This document shows, in pieces, positions 22,224 through 34,478 of a DNA stretch of 64,000 bases (its first letter is position 1; each line of letters opens with the position of its first letter). Source of the DNA: Pollenia angustigena (Eukaryota > Arthropoda > Insecta > Diptera > Polleniidae). The notes below the pieces were generated by a model. The model worked only from the letters and a program-made list of their open reading frames with translations. It did not search any database and was not told where the DNA came from. The translations under genes and the position numbers were made by a program. Location: the NCBI GenBank assembly GCA_930367215.1, contig OV884056.1, forward strand, positions 227,035,127-227,099,126, read 5' to 3'.

Positions 22224-22368
22224 ATTTTTTTTTTTAATTCCCTAAGCTAATCCCGCAAAGCTCTACGCTTGTCTGCAGCAAAGAAACCATAGTAATTGGA
22301 GGGAAGCGAAACCACAACCCCGGGGCTGATAGACTTACTCACTTCCAGCTTGCCTACCGAGGCACTCA
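22224..22368 (-). mobile_element. SINE family S2, minus-strand copy
   Basis: Read on the minus strand: CCTCGGTAGGCAAGCTGG, then GTCTATCAGCCCCGGGGTTG, a B-box-like TGGTTTCGCTTCCC, TTTGCTGCAGACAAGCG, TTAGCTTAGGGAA and a poly(A) tail (T tract at 22225-22235). It matches the copy at 55795-55949 along its length, so this is a dispersed SINE with a Pol III-like promoter. Confidence 0.8.
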
Positions 22369-23410
22369 CTATTTGTCAATCAATTTCTTTTTCATGACAA
22401 TAAAATCAAAGATTAATTAATAAAAATAAAAATAAATGTTTTTTCTAGCTCTGAATAGATACAGATGAATGCAAATTATATTGTTTGGTTTTATACAGAA
22501 TTCTAAAAATTAAAAATGTTCAAAATTTTTTAGTTCTTTTAACATCTGTACAAAAGTTTTCTATCTTAAAGTGATTTTTGGCAGAAGGAGTAAAACTAGC
22601 TTTTGATAAATACTGGAACTACATTAGAAAAATTTTGCCATGACACTGACTTTTCAAAGCGTTTTTTCCAAAATTTTAAATTAATAATGAGCACATTATT
22701 CAATTTTTATATTTCCAGAAATGGTGTTTGAGGCGCGCCCCCCTAAAACACCACCTAGCGCTACGAAATTTGTTTGTATTATTTTTTTTTACATAAAACT
22801 GAACCGATTTGAGGGGGGAGAATATAAGAAATCAAAAAAAAAAAAAAAGTTCTCCATACAACTAACGGCCACGCTAATATACATATATACAATTTAACAA
22901 ACCGAGAACACATCTATAAAATACTGCACTTTGGTATGTGTATTTCAGTTAATTGTTCAACTGTCAAGTGTTCTATATTCCAGCTCATTTGATATAAATA
23001 TGTGCAACTCACACTAACGTAACTGTCAAAACACAAAAAATATTTCCTTTTAATAATATAATATTTTTTTAAAATAAAGTTTCTGTAGATAAATTTTATT
23101 AAATCTCAGATTAAAAAAAAAATAAAGATAAAGTAAATACAAATAAACTTAAATGCAAGTATACGCAACGGCAATATTTTAAGCGTTTTAATAATTTTCA
23201 GCAACTCTAAAATTACAAACAGCTTTAGCTCTTCTATTCACAAATATGTATATGTGAATATACAAATTACTTCATTACTGCAGGCTTTGCTTACATACAT
23301 ACATAATTACTGGCACATTTTATTTGTACTTACAGAGGTGGTTAGAGAAATAGCAAAGAAATGTTAAAATTTACTTTTTATATGCTCTATTATTATACGC
23401 TACAATAATG
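22369..23410. other. no gene seen
   Basis: AT-rich. GGCGCGCCCCCCTAAAACAC near 22732 and GAGGGGGGAGAATATAAG near 22813 are GC-rich patches of the sort seen in degraded transposon tails, but no family could be assigned. Confidence 0.4.
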
Positions 23411-23977
23411 TGTGTGTACCTGGTGACTTCAACTCAAATATGTTAAGATAGTCCTCGCTTAAGGACAGCATGGGGCCCATAGGACATATCCCTCTTAATA
23501 CAACAGTGCCCACGCATTTTAACTCAACATGTAGCACTCTACTTGATCTCATGTTCGTTGGAAATCCATCAAACGCTCTTTTCTATGACATGACCTGCTA
23601 TTTCTTACTTATGATTTTTATTTTCGCCATGAAAATCAAGTGATCTATATCGTGATTTTGAAAACATCGACTTTAATATTCTCTATGAAACATTTTAACT
23701 TCTGAACTGGGACTATTCCTATTTCTTGTCGTCCGCTAATGATCAACTCGCTTTTTTAGAATCAAACATATCTACTAGAGTTGTCAGCCGATTAAGAATA
23801 ATTTGATTAATCGATCAAACAAAACCAAACTCTTGTTCGATTACTTTTAAAATGGCGATTTTCGAATAACGAATAAATCGATTAATTAATGTCGATTAAT
23901 CGAACAATTTTCTTTATTAAAAAATAAAAAAAAGCTTAGAATTTGATTTATTCTGATACGTTTTTAATGATTTTATA

Positions 23978-24688
23978 AAGGGCGGTGTAACCAAAACGCA
24001 CGATGTTAATTGTAAATAAAACATTAAGTTTTCAGAGAATATTTTTTATTGTTATAAATAGAAAGATCTATGACAACTATGTTTGAAACAAAATATCGGC
24101 CAAATGTTCGCCACGGCTACAGTGGCATACCTCTTTCCGATGGCCCATATTTTCAATATTTCTGAGACAAAATTAAGGTTGTATATTGTTAATGTGCTGA
24201 ATTATCTTATCCTTTTGTTCTTGGGTTATTGACGTTCAATTTTTCTTTTAACACGACCATTGAATTTATCGCGCAAAAGAGCCAAAAGAGCGCAAAAGAG
24301 TTGGAATAACATATCTTCCATGTTCAAATCCTCAATTTCTGGCTACAAGAAGTCCGTTGTCATGTCGTGATATCGAACACCGTTGTCGAAGATACGCGGC
24401 CCATCAACGAGCTGTGCGAGCATGCACAGCTGTTTACACATTTCCTACAAACCCACAATACTCCCGATTGTGCAAACATTTAGTCGATAATGCTGACCAA
24501 TAAAACCACGAAGTGCCCGAAATGCATTTGGATTTGAATGCCCATTTTCGTAAAAGGCTTCAACAAACATAACGCGCTGCTCAATTGCATACCTTTCCAT
24601 GGTTGAATTTGTCAAACACTAAAACAGAGAAATGTCAAATTAAGTGCGACTCAAAATTAACATCATGCACTATAGTTGGACCACCCTT
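23978..24688. mobile_element. mariner/IS630-like element, about 711 bp, TA-flanked
   Basis: The left end reads AAGGGCGGTGTAACC and the right end, inverted, AAGGGTGGTCCAAC. Both ends then share GCAYGATGTTAATT. TA lies outside each end. It is an internally deleted copy: the minus strand keeps the N-terminal HTH region of the transposase (24280-24600) and, near 24060-24150, a C-terminal-like stretch before a stop. Confidence 0.82.
24280..24600 (-). pseudogene. transposase N-terminal HTH fragment (DUF4817-like)
   Basis: The minus strand starts MERYAIEQRVMFVEAFYENG and continues SNPNAFRALRGF and CTIGSIVG before degrading. M.RY.IEQRV.IV..FY.NG...A..R.LR is the signature of the HTH domain (DUF4817) found at the start of transposases of a mariner-like group common in arthropods. 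The downstream GRP-like linker is recognisable only as VDGPRIFDNGVRYHDMTTDF with shifts. The catalytic DDE region is deleted. Confidence 0.75.
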
Positions 24689-26113
24689 TAAAAAAAATGG
24701 AGAAAAGTTAAAAAATATTGTAGCCATAGCCCTGATTGTAATTAATCTCAATGTTTAGTAAGCAAAAACCGCGTTTAGTACTCATAGTATTTCAAAAATG
24801 TATTTTATATTATTATTAAACAAATATTTGACAAGCAATTATAAAAATAAAGAATATAGTTGTAGATTAATGGAATATAAAAATAATAATAATATTAATC
24901 GAATAATTTTTTAGATTTAATCGTTTGATCGAACGAACAAAAACAATTATTTGAATTATTCGAACAAAGTTGAAAGGCGAATAATTGACAACTCTAATAT
25001 CTACTCTTTTCGATAGCAGTGTAACTGTTAAACAGAAGAAAATTACAACAAATAAAAAAACCACTGTAGAAGTTTTGCAAGCGATTAAAAACAGAGATTT
25101 GGCTTACTCCCGTTGGAAACGTTTTAGAACGTTGAGTCTGAAAACTGATTTTTTGTTTTGCTAAAAAAAAAAACGCAAATAAAACAATACGTATGGCAAA
25201 GTAAAAATTCTACTCCGAAAAGTTCAGTGCTGCAGTAAATTCCAAAAATACCTGGAAAGCTATTCAGGATAGAGGAATTGGCAGAAAGTGTAACAACAGT
25301 GGCTGTACACTTGACCTGGATGAACTCAACAAGGCTTTTACCAATTTCACCATTAACTCTGCAGACGTCTCAGGAATACAGAACGACTACAATAATGTAG
25401 ATTCTTATTTTAATCAAACTCAAATTCCATTCAAGTTCTCATGTGCCGATCAAACAGATGTGATTTCTAGCTTCGTTTCCATCAAATCAAATGCAGTTGG
25501 CTTTGATAACATGCATCCGAAATTCATCAGAGTTATACTTCCGTTGATTCTGCCCTTTATTTTACATCTGTTCAACACCATTATAACAACAAGTACGTTT
25601 CCTGAAAAATTGAAATATGCAAAGATAATTCCAATAACTAAGTCAAACACTGAATATAGGCCAATCCCAATATTGAGTTTTCTTTCTAAACCATTTAAAA
25701 AATTTTTAGGTGCCCAAATGACCACATAAATTAATGAAAATCACCTAATAACATGCAAACAGTCTGGTTTCCGAAATCAACATAGTTGCGTAACAGCTTT
25801 ATCTGAAGTGACTGGGAACATAAGACGTGATCTCGATAATAGAAAAGTGAACTTTTTAGTACTTCTCGTTCATTCTAAGGCATTTGACACGGTTAATCAT
25901 CAAATACTTTCTTTGAAACTGAAGAACTAACCGTTTTCAGTATGTATGTGTCAGTAATAATATTTCCACGCCCATAGCAGTCTCAAGGGGAGTTCCTCAA
26001 GGTTCAATATTAGGGTCATTGCTGTTCTCCATCTGCGCTAATGTTTTGCCACAACAACTGCAACGCTGCAATACACATATGTATACTGAGGACGTTCAGG
26101 TATACCTCAGTAT

Positions 26114-26961
26114 CCCTCCATTTTATTTGTACTTACAGCTCTTCTGGGAAAATAGCGGATACATATCGAAATATACTTTTAAAATATCTCTATAGTTTTT
26201 GCGAACTTGTAATGTTAAATTTTTATATTTCACAGAACTTTTCTTTTTTGAGTTTTATCGCTAATTCGAAAATTTCCATACCCAAAATTCCCCAAAAAGA
26301 AGACTAAATTATTCCCTAAAACTCCGACAACAAATAATTCTCTTAAAATTTTATGCTTACCATATGCCCTACATATATCGGTTGAATCAAATAAACTTTA
26401 AAGATGATTTTTCAAAGTCAAGACCAAGTAAAAAAAATTTGGGTATTTTGAAGCACTCCGGAGAAAAAGCGCATAATCAAGCGCTTCAATTAGAGAGCTC
26501 TTATAAAGCAATAAATGATAAAGAATAAAACATAGAAAAAAGCTGCTATTTTAGTGCTGACAACAAAGTAGGTTTAATAGCGAAAAAAATAAAAATATAT
26601 TATGGTTTACGAAAATGATTGAAAAAAAGGCATTTAAACAAGTAAAAGCAAAACATTAATGAATATGTTAATATAGTCAGCCCTTAAAAAAGCACTTTAG
26701 GAGCGCTTTGTTTGCATGTTAAATAAAGCGCTTATTGTCAGCAGAAAATAGTCCTCCAAACCGGGAACACCCCATACAAAAATCAGGCATCCTATCAGCA
26801 GGTTTGAAGCGCTTTGAGGTATGAATTCATACAAAAAACCTGCTCCTTTTGGAGCACATTTTTTACTGGGGAGGTTTTTAATATTTCGGTACACGAAAAT
26901 CTCACTTTGTTCTGTAAATAGTTGAAATGTGTCGTGGCTGCTGGCAGTTATGATTAATAAT
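26114..26961. other. no gene seen; possible degraded TIR element
   Basis: AT-rich. AAGCACTCCGGAGAAAAAGC (26451) and GGAGCAGGTTTTTT-like sequence near 26838-26872 (in inverse) are similar short motifs that might be the remnants of one inverted-repeat element, but the match is weak. Confidence 0.35.
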
Positions 26962-27637
26962 CACCCCTATCGTGAATAACAAGTGGAATTTTTGTTCCCA
27001 TGAAATTTTCATTCCCCTCGAAGGGAAAAAAGCAATCGTGAATCTCATGCGAACAAATTTTCACGCTATCAGTTCCAGTGCATGTAAAAAAAAGAAGAAA
27101 GATTAAGAAAATTTAAAATCAATGAAATTTTTGTTAAAAAATATACAAGTATATATTTTAAAGAAAAGATAAAATTATAACGCAAAATATTTAGTATTGG
27201 AGGGATAGTTTGGTTACAACGTTAGTTTTTTGCACTTTTTAAATTTAATGTAGTAAAATATTTTCCAAAATTCTGTCACCAAGTCAATCGAATGCTTTAC
27301 AAATCCGCAAGCAATCTTCCTGTTGTTTTGCATTTTATTGAGCAATATATCGGTTTATAACTTTTTAACTTTATTAACCCTTAATATTCGATTTATAGGA
27401 GGAGCTTCTTACATACATGTTCTGTTCCCTAGCGAAAATAAAGTGAGAAAATCTAAGGGAAATGTGAACAAATTATGAGGGAAAAAATTTTTCACGATAA
27501 GGGGAATTTTTTCCCGTGAACATTTTTTCACGTTATTATTCTCCTTTGAATTACATTTTTTCATGGGAGTTGTTCATGATTGCAAATATGTGAAAAGGGG
27601 AAAAATTACGAGGGAAAAAATTTTCACGATAGGAGTG
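26962..27637. mobile_element. foldback element, about 676 bp
   Basis: The left end reads CACCCCTATCGTGAATAAC and the right end, inverted, CACTCCTATCGTGAAAATT. Phrases such as TTTTCACGAT and GGGGAATTTTTTCCC recur through both arms. AAT stands on both sides, but I am unsure whether that is a true target duplication. No coding capacity. Confidence 0.7.
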
Positions 27638-29334
27638 AATATTTACATACAAATACTTAACAAATATTACAAATATTTTTAATTTATTGCAGAAAACATC
27701 GTGACATGTTATATTGTCTACTGTCATGATGTCGAGAACAGAAATTCACCTTCAAAAGTCATAAAACATCAGACAATTTTTTGCGTGCGACCAATGAAGG
27801 CAAAAACAATCTATTTATCCGTTTAAGAGCTTTTTATTAATTTTGGCATCGATTTGTTAGTCCATATTTTTGCATATTTTACCGTTTGAAACATTTTTTT
27901 ATAATTTAGTTAAAAGAGCCTTTTTGCAGCAGTTTTTAAGCAAATAGCGCATATTTTGCTTTTTTAATGCATATTTTGATACATATTAAATTTTTTTTAA
28001 ATGCCTACAAGAGATTTCGCAGCAAATAATATTTTTTATTTAATTTTTACTAGATGACCCGTGCGAATATTTCGCACCGTTAGTTGTCATTTTTGTAACA
28101 TAAAATGAAAATAATTAGTAGAAATGTTAGTAACTTCAATACATTTTAAAATATAATTTTTATCAATGAAAATATTAATATTTCAATTTCTAATTATTTT
28201 TCGTCATTAGTGTTAGAAATAAGCTTTAAAATGAGATATCATTCATTAAATTTGATGCGGTGATATGGGAGATATTTGCAACCGACAAAAAAAAGTGCTT
28301 TAGAAATAATATATATGATGATTCTAAAATTGTAAGACAAAGCAGGTTGTCATTAAAGATAAATGCTATGCAATTTGTATCTAGACCAATCTTTTAGTAT
28401 ACCGATCTACTCAGAATCACTTTTTTTAATTGATCTAACGATGTCCATCCGTCCATCTGGCTGGTTGTCTGCCCATGTTAGCCTTGTGCGCAAAGTGCAA
28501 AAGTTCCAATTTTGTAGATAATTTAGTCAAATATGGACGAAGTCTATGCAAAAAGTGAGAATCGGTCTATAATTTCACATCCAAATTAGACTGCTTGTGT
28601 TCGCAAGCCTTCTAATTATGATAGCGTTTAAATTAAATTCTACCCAAAAATATTCTACTGCAAATTAAATTATTTTCGAATCGGTTCATATTTGCCCAAA
28701 GCTCCTATCCTTAAATAGCTTTAACCATTTGTTCCCATTTGTTTAAAATTTAGCGACCGTACCTAAAATCCCTTTAAGAGAAAAACCCATATGGATGTTA
28801 ATATCTAGATAATATTTGACGCAAACATCTCTTATGTGAATTTTAACCTAATATGGGCTTAAGCGATCATATTTTTGTTATTAAATTGTTGAATATTGTG
28901 TCTTCGAATAAGCAATTTTTAATTTTTAGAACATATTTTTTAACATTTTTCAGGGCATATTTTTCAGTTTTTACTGCATATTTAATGTTATAATAAATGG
29001 ATTGTTTGTTCCATTATTGCAAAGCTCTGAGCAGAAAAACTTAAGAAAGTTTAAATTTAATCCTAAAATCCCAAACTTTATGAATTTTTAAATCCTAAAT
29101 TTAAAAAAATACCGATAGCAAATCCCGAATTTAGAAGCTTAAGTTAGCGAAGTCGGGTTTTGTTAAGCCATATAGATATTATTACATTTTAGTTTGGTAA
29201 GTTAGTTCATTTCATTTGGGTTTTATTTCATTAGCAAAATTCGGGTTTTACTACATACGAAATAAGGCCCCACATATTGCGGGGCTATTTATTTTTTTTT
29301 TGTGTTTTTCATGCCGCCAGTGTTTTTAATTTTC
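27638..29334. other. no gene; degraded dispersed repeats
   Basis: It includes a short, minus-oriented 3' fragment of repeat D (28395-28560: TATACCGATCTACTCAGAAT, then CCATCCGTCCATCTGGCTGG) and a weakly similar stretch to 28870. TAGATGACCCGTGCGAATAT near 28052 looks like another dispersed repeat. From 29130 there is a fragment of the foldback family with module M. Confidence 0.45.
29130..29290 (+). repeat. fragment of module M plus type C-like phrases
   Basis: TTAGAAGCTTAAGTTAGCGA and GTTTTGTTAAGCCATATAG are a diverged half of module M. Next to it are TTCATTTCATTTGGG/TTTTATTTCATT phrases like those of the type C termini, then GAAATAAGGCCCCAC. Probably the worn end of another member of the same family. 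Confidence 0.55.
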
Positions 29335-30807
29335 TAGGGTATTCATTCGGTTAACCGTCAACCGGTTAACCGATTAATTACTACCCGATTAACTGATCGG
29401 TTAATTTTAATTCAAATTTCGATTAACGATTAAACCGGTTAATTTCAGTCGATTAACCGAAGTAACAAAATTTTCAATATTTTGTAGTATTATAACATAT
29501 TTTTTTTTGTGTTTTAAATTATTTGTTTCGTCTCATATAAAAATGTTTTTGTTTATAAAATATTTTTTAATACAAACAAAGAAGGCGTTCAGTTACATTA
29601 CAATATTTTTCAATGTTTTTTTATCTTCATCATCGATCAACATGAATGTGGCGAAAAATGGGTTAAATATTTGATTGCCAACACCTTTTTTGTTTTAAGT
29701 ACTTTTTATGTGGATGTGTTTAGTTATTTGTTTCTTCTCATATCAGTCTTTTAACAGAATAAACCAAAACAATTAGAAGTGTTAAAAATTTAAAACAACT
29801 TTAATGGCATAATGGAGTATTTTATATGTTTAGAGAAATCCTGGAAAAGGACTGAGAAATTAGACATTCATCTACGATAAGTGAAATAATATTTTCCAAG
29901 TCAAATTTTGTTAAACGAAAGAAAAGAGTCGCTTTAATCCTAAACTTTTAAAATAAATAACTTTTTTTAAAGATTATATTATAAGATCTCCTTTAACTAT
30001 TGAAATAACTAATAAAATTTTTGTACAAATATGTAAATATTTGGGGGATTCACAAGGTAGTCATAAATAATTACAGGAAATATATATCGTCGGATTAATA
30101 TGCAAACCTTCTAAATCCACTTTTTATATAAATTAAGATTTTGATGCCGTGTGGTAGAAAAAGATGCGCCTCGTCGACCAGCATGTAGTTTTTCTTCTAT
30201 TTAAGTCTTGAAGTGTGTAAAACTGACTGTAATATTAATTTTCTATCAAGCTTCAAATAGGAAAAATAAAAAGTTTTTTTTCTCTCCTGTAAAATGTGCT
30301 GAAAGTGAGTTAGCAGGTTTGCATATTAAGCCACCGATATGACTGCTGTAAGCTACTGCTTATATTTTGAATTAAAATATACAGTTGTGACGAATCAATG
30401 AACACAGCATTACAATTTTCATTTTGTTTGAAATATTTACTTTAAAAAATTTTAAATTTTATTTAGGATATTATGACGATATGACTTGATACCACACCTT
30501 GTGCATTAATTGGAAAATGCATATTACATATTTATGAATTGTTTTTTTTTTTTGCTTGCTCGTTTTAGTTCAAGAATTGTTATGTTTGGTATTTTATTGT
30601 TTTTTTTTTTTACTTATAAACTCCAAATAATAAACAATTAATGCATTTTTATATATTGAAATTACTCAATTTATAAAAAAAATTTATTAATCGGTTAACC
30701 GATCAAAAACTAAATTAACCGATTATTAACCGGTTAAAACAAAACCTCGGTTAATTAATCGAGCGATTAACCGATTAAAGCAAAAGGTCGATTAAATGAA
30801 TACCCTA
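29335..30807. mobile_element. hAT-like element, 1,473 bp, with GGTTAACC arrays
   Basis: The left end TAGGGTATTCATTCGGTTAA is matched in inverse at the right end (TAGGGTATTCATTTAATCG). Several GGTTAACCG/CGATTAACCG motifs are clustered just inside each end. TTAAT precedes the left CTAGGG and follows the right CCCTAG, which could be a decayed 8-bp duplication (only five positions agree). The form matches the other TAGRG-ended elements in this window. No transposase seen. Confidence 0.78.
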
Positions 30808-31359
30808 GTTAATACCTTATGTGGTCCTAAAATTTCTTGATTCAACATAATGAACATACATACATTTAATTATATAACTTAATAAATTTGTAAATCAATA
30901 AATTGTATTGATTTGTATACAGTATCTCTCCTTTTAATATTCCCAGTGCTAACGTTGAGAAGTTTTAAAGATACAAAAGGTTGTTTTATAAAAATTAAGT
31001 CGCTTGAAAGAGTCGCTTAAGAAATTAGAGTCGCAAGCTTTTTCAATAATTTTTAGTTACAAAAAACAAATCATAACAAACATAAAACGAATAAAACACA
31101 ACAATTAAACGATAAGTTAGCTGCTTTAATTTATGATGCTTTTAAATCACTGTTATATTTATTATAATACAAAAACGTGTACGATAGTTGGTTTTTCGTA
31201 AATTTTAGAAAGTTTGTATGTTTAACGAGAAAAAGTTCGAAAAAATCTGTAATATAAAAGCATATGTACTCTATAAATTTGTCTTTAAATTAACATATTA
31301 GTCAAATGTATTTCTTTACTGATCTAAGTTCTTTAACAAAATTATGAAGTATTGTTTAA
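30808..31359. other. no gene seen
   Basis: AT-rich, no recognisable motif. Confidence 0.4.
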
Positions 31360-31595
31360 AACGGCAAATCCCTCTGAGGAGTCAAGTGGTTACGATAGAA
31401 ACTTGTCAGCGTAACCTGCCGGCCAGGGTTCGAGCCCGGCTACAGTCAAGAATTAAAAATTATCAATAACAATTTTAATTAATTTTCATGTTCTTTCTTT
31501 CTTCATAAAAAGTATTTTAATAAAAATTAAATTTGATGAACTTAAGCCTAACTAAAATATTAAAAAAAAAAAATTAGATTAGGAATCAAAATATT
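31360..31595 (+). mobile_element. SINE S1, plus-strand copy with both promoter boxes
   Basis: A-box-like AGTGGTTACGATAGAAAC (31387-31404) and B-box GGGTTCGAGCCC (31427-31438) are about 40 bases apart, followed by the S1 tail (TTTAATTAATTTTCATGTTC, then CTTCTTCATAAAAAG-like sequence and AAATTTGATGAACTTAAGCC). This copy keeps the best B box of the family. The 5' leader is missing. Confidence 0.78.
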
Positions 31596-32120
31596 TTCGT
31601 TCTAGCCATAATTCGAATTTTTCCTCAAAATTGCAGTGCTATTATTTAAGTCATCACTATTCGTGCATGCAGATATTTCTATAAACACAATTATTGCAAA
31701 CATATATTGACTTTACAAAATTTATATATTTTTATTATTTTAATAAACGCTACTAATGAACAACTTTACAACAGCTGCATACTGATTTTATTATTTTCTA
31801 TATTAAAAAGTAAATTCAATACTAATACTGAAGCAAAAAGGAAAAGTATGATAATTAAATCTTATTTTTAAGATCACTTTGCCTCTTAGTTTGTTAATAT
31901 TGTTAGTAAAGCTTTCAAGGATACTTTCAACAGGTATATGCATCGGCCCAGCTGATTGCTTTTATTTACAGTTACCTAATATGTCAAAAATACATATAAC
32001 AAAAAAAATGTAAGCCAGAATAACTCTTTCAGATGTGTATGTATACGTTATTAATGAGCTTAGTATTTTAAACAAAAAAAAAAAAAAATTAGAAACTTGG
32101 ATTTAATTGAATATAATAAA
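31596..32120. other. no gene seen
   Basis: AT-rich, with an A15 run near 32073-32090. Confidence 0.4.
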
Positions 32121-32640
32121 TTCAACATTTTTAATTTTTCGAATTTATTCTATGAGCTAAATTTCAGTTATGTATTTTATAAAGCTTTTTTAACCAGAAA
32201 ATACAATATAATAGTCTGGTAGTGTATAAAGTCATTTCTGAAAAATTGAAGGAATAGAACTATTACAAAAAAGCTTTATAAAATACATAACTGAAATTTA
32301 GCTCATAAAATAAATTCGAAAAAGGAAAAATGTTGAATATAATATAAAGTAACCTTCGAAGGGAAATAATTCCCAGTTTCTATTTGCTAAAATAGTTGAG
32401 TTAAATACATTCAATTTATAAAGTATCACTATCCAGTGTGACACAAAGAATGCTGACGAAGGCCGTAGCGGGCCAGAAAATGCATTACATTCTGCTGGTG
32501 TCTAATAATTGTAAATTTGTCTGTACATAAAATATACCTCATTGCTTTCCAAAGGAAAGCTAAGGTAAAATGTAGCAAGAAAATACAATATAATATTCTG
32601 TTCTATTCTAGTCCAGTTTCTATTTGTGTATATAAAAAGT
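32121..32640 (-). repeat. diverged copies of the 383-bp satellite family
   Basis: An inverted pair (TTCGAATTTATTCTATGAGC at 32138 and its complement near 32300-32320) is followed by AATAATTCCCAGTTTC, ACTATCCAGTG, GACGAAGGCCGTAGCGGGCC and TGCATTACATTCTGCTG. These are in the same order as the 49405-50445 array but on the opposite strand. Divergence is moderate. Confidence 0.7.
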
Positions 32641-32985
32641 AAATTTAATTTCTAAAGTCTTTCTCTCATATCTAATATTTACTACGAGTATAAAATATAT
32701 CGCCACCCAAACCGAATTTTGGTTTTCTATTTTCTTAAAAAACGAGCCATTCAACGGTTCATTCATGAGAGTTGGCAAAAATTTAAATTTTTCTTAAAAA
32801 CATATGCCGGAAGCAGCGGAGAAAATATAAAAAAAAAGTTCTATCGTATATATTTTGACAAATTTTCTTGGAAACCTTTCTGTTGTTTTTCTCCACTCCG
32901 ACTTTTTGGCTTATGCGCCAAAAAACTAATGAGCTGACGATATGCCACATACTATGTTTTTAATAGTGCATTATAATCAATTTTA

Positions 32986-33210
32986 CACGGAAAGAAGTTT
33001 ATTTTCTATAATAATCAAATTTCGTTTTTTAAAACAAGAAAATCCATAAAAATTTTTGATCTTGACTTTTTCGTTCGTATTTATTAAAATGTTCTTAACT
33101 AAAAAAAAATTTTACTTAAACAAAGCTACACATACATTAAGAATAAGTAATTCTTGGCCTGAACGTGATCGTGCAAAATTTTCTTAATTTAATAAATAAT
33201 TTTTTCCGTG
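32986..33210. mobile_element. 225-bp MITE, TA-flanked
   Basis: CACGGAAAGAAGTTTATTTT at the left and CACGGAAAAAATTATTTATT (inverted) at the right, with TA on both sides (32984-32985 and 33211-33212). This is a mariner-type non-autonomous element of the CACRGAAA group. Confidence 0.75.
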
Positions 33211-34478
33211 TATGGCTCATTTCGTGCAATAAATCTGATTACTTAATGAGAAAATTATGGATTATGATCGGTTTTACTTAAACGGAATTTTATTTGAAGT
33301 TTTTTTAAAACCTTAATATTTAAGCGAACTCTTCTAAAGAAGAATAACACAGTGCAACATTTTTTAATTCTCGTGTGGAATTTCATGAAACTGACAAAAC
33401 CCCATCTACGTTTTGCTAGGATTTTCTGCTGTTTTGGTTTTACTTAATTTTTCCACAGAACATGCAATTTTTCTCACTACTTTATCTCGGAAGTCAATTG
33501 GAGTTTTATTTTGCTGTCTTCGTCACCATTGTAGCTCTATACTAATAGAAAAAATGTTATAGGCAATTGCTAATATTACAAACAAATTTTAGTTTCTTAT
33601 ATGTTTTTCCACTATTTTTGGCGCAAAGCTGCCAAACTGTGGATTATTTAGTAAAGTAGTATACAGAATTCATCATCAAATTTACATAGGATCCAAAGCA
33701 TTAAAGCAAGTTCAGCACTTCCGCTACTTGGGAGTCACAATTAGAGAAGACGGAAAAGAGCACAGGGATTTAAATCGCAGGATAGCTACAACTGCTAATT
33801 TATACTTTATTTTTTTAGTGTTTATAAATTTATTGTTGATATATAAAATAAATATTAATCAAAACAAAATTTTCAGTTATTTGTGTTTCGTTTTTTTTTT
33901 TTTTTTTTAACATAAATGCACCGTTCCATTATTGGAACAATGGGAAAATATACCTTTGTAAATTAAAGTAGAACTTAATAAGATAAATAGTCGGTTTGTA
34001 CTTGTTTTATTCAACTGTGTTAGTATTATTAATAATATTTATTAATATTATTATTTAGGAGGGTATCAAAATACCCTCTTAAAATATTTATTGAAATCTG
34101 ATAACTGTAAGATCGCTTGGGTACAAAACTTGCTATATACAACTTTACGTGTATACCAATCCTTACATATGGCTGCGAATCATGGGCGCTGACCACAAAA
34201 ATTCTGAGCAGAATTCAGGCGTCAGAAATGAAGTACTTAAGACGTGTGGCCGGTAAAACAAGACGAGACAGAATACGAAACGACACTATACGAGCCAGCT
34301 TTAATACAAAACCGCTAAACAACAAAATCGAACGCAATAAGCTAAGGTGGTTCGCACATGTAGCCAGAAAGCCAGAGAACCGCCTGCCGAAACGAGTGTC
34401 AGAAGCAAGACCGAGGGTTACGAGAAGCAGAGGAAGAAGAAGAATAACGTGGCAGGACACCAATAAAAACATTCTGAC

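Larger units (their letters stand above)
23776..24996. mobile_element. hAT-like element, 1,221 bp, with ATTAATCGATTAAT-type arrays
   Basis: The ends TAGAGTTGTCA and TGACAACTCTA are exact inverted repeats. ATATCTAC is duplicated at 23768-23775 and 24997-25004. The subterminal zones carry repeated TTAATCGA/GATTAATCG motifs on both sides. A mariner-like element sits inside (23978-24688). No hAT transposase remains. Confidence 0.92.
23411..26113 (+). pseudogene. LINE relic with endonuclease and RT remnants, split by a hAT-like element
   Basis: The 5' part (23411-23767) reads VPGDFNSNMLR, with the GDFN motif of APE-type endonucleases, and further on TLLDLMFVGNPSNALFYDM. After the insertion at 23776-24996 the element continues with SSFVSIKSNAVGFDNMHPKF, then QSGFRNQHSCVTALSEVTGN and FLVLLVHSKAFDTVNHQ. 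In that last block the catalytic Asp that usually follows LL is Val. GVPQGSILGSLLFSICA follows, then MYTEDVQVYLS, where the YADD active site has become YTED. Stops and frameshifts are present (for example after GAQMTT at about 25728). The 3' domain is missing beyond about 26113. The gene order and motifs are those of a jockey/CR1-group non-LTR element. Confidence 0.85.

Noticed and set aside
26423..26872. Possible TIR element with CCAAGTAAAAAA and CCCAGTAAAAAA ends.
   Set aside because: End similarity is short and AT-rich and no target duplication is visible.
31387..31438. Possible tRNA gene (A- and B-box-like sequences).
   Set aside because: No cloverleaf with acceptor stem or anticodon arm can be drawn, and the same segment recurs with a long shared tail, so it is a SINE.
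34215..34472. 85-codon minus-strand open frame.
   Set aside because: Antisense shadow of the LINE C-terminal region on the plus strand.
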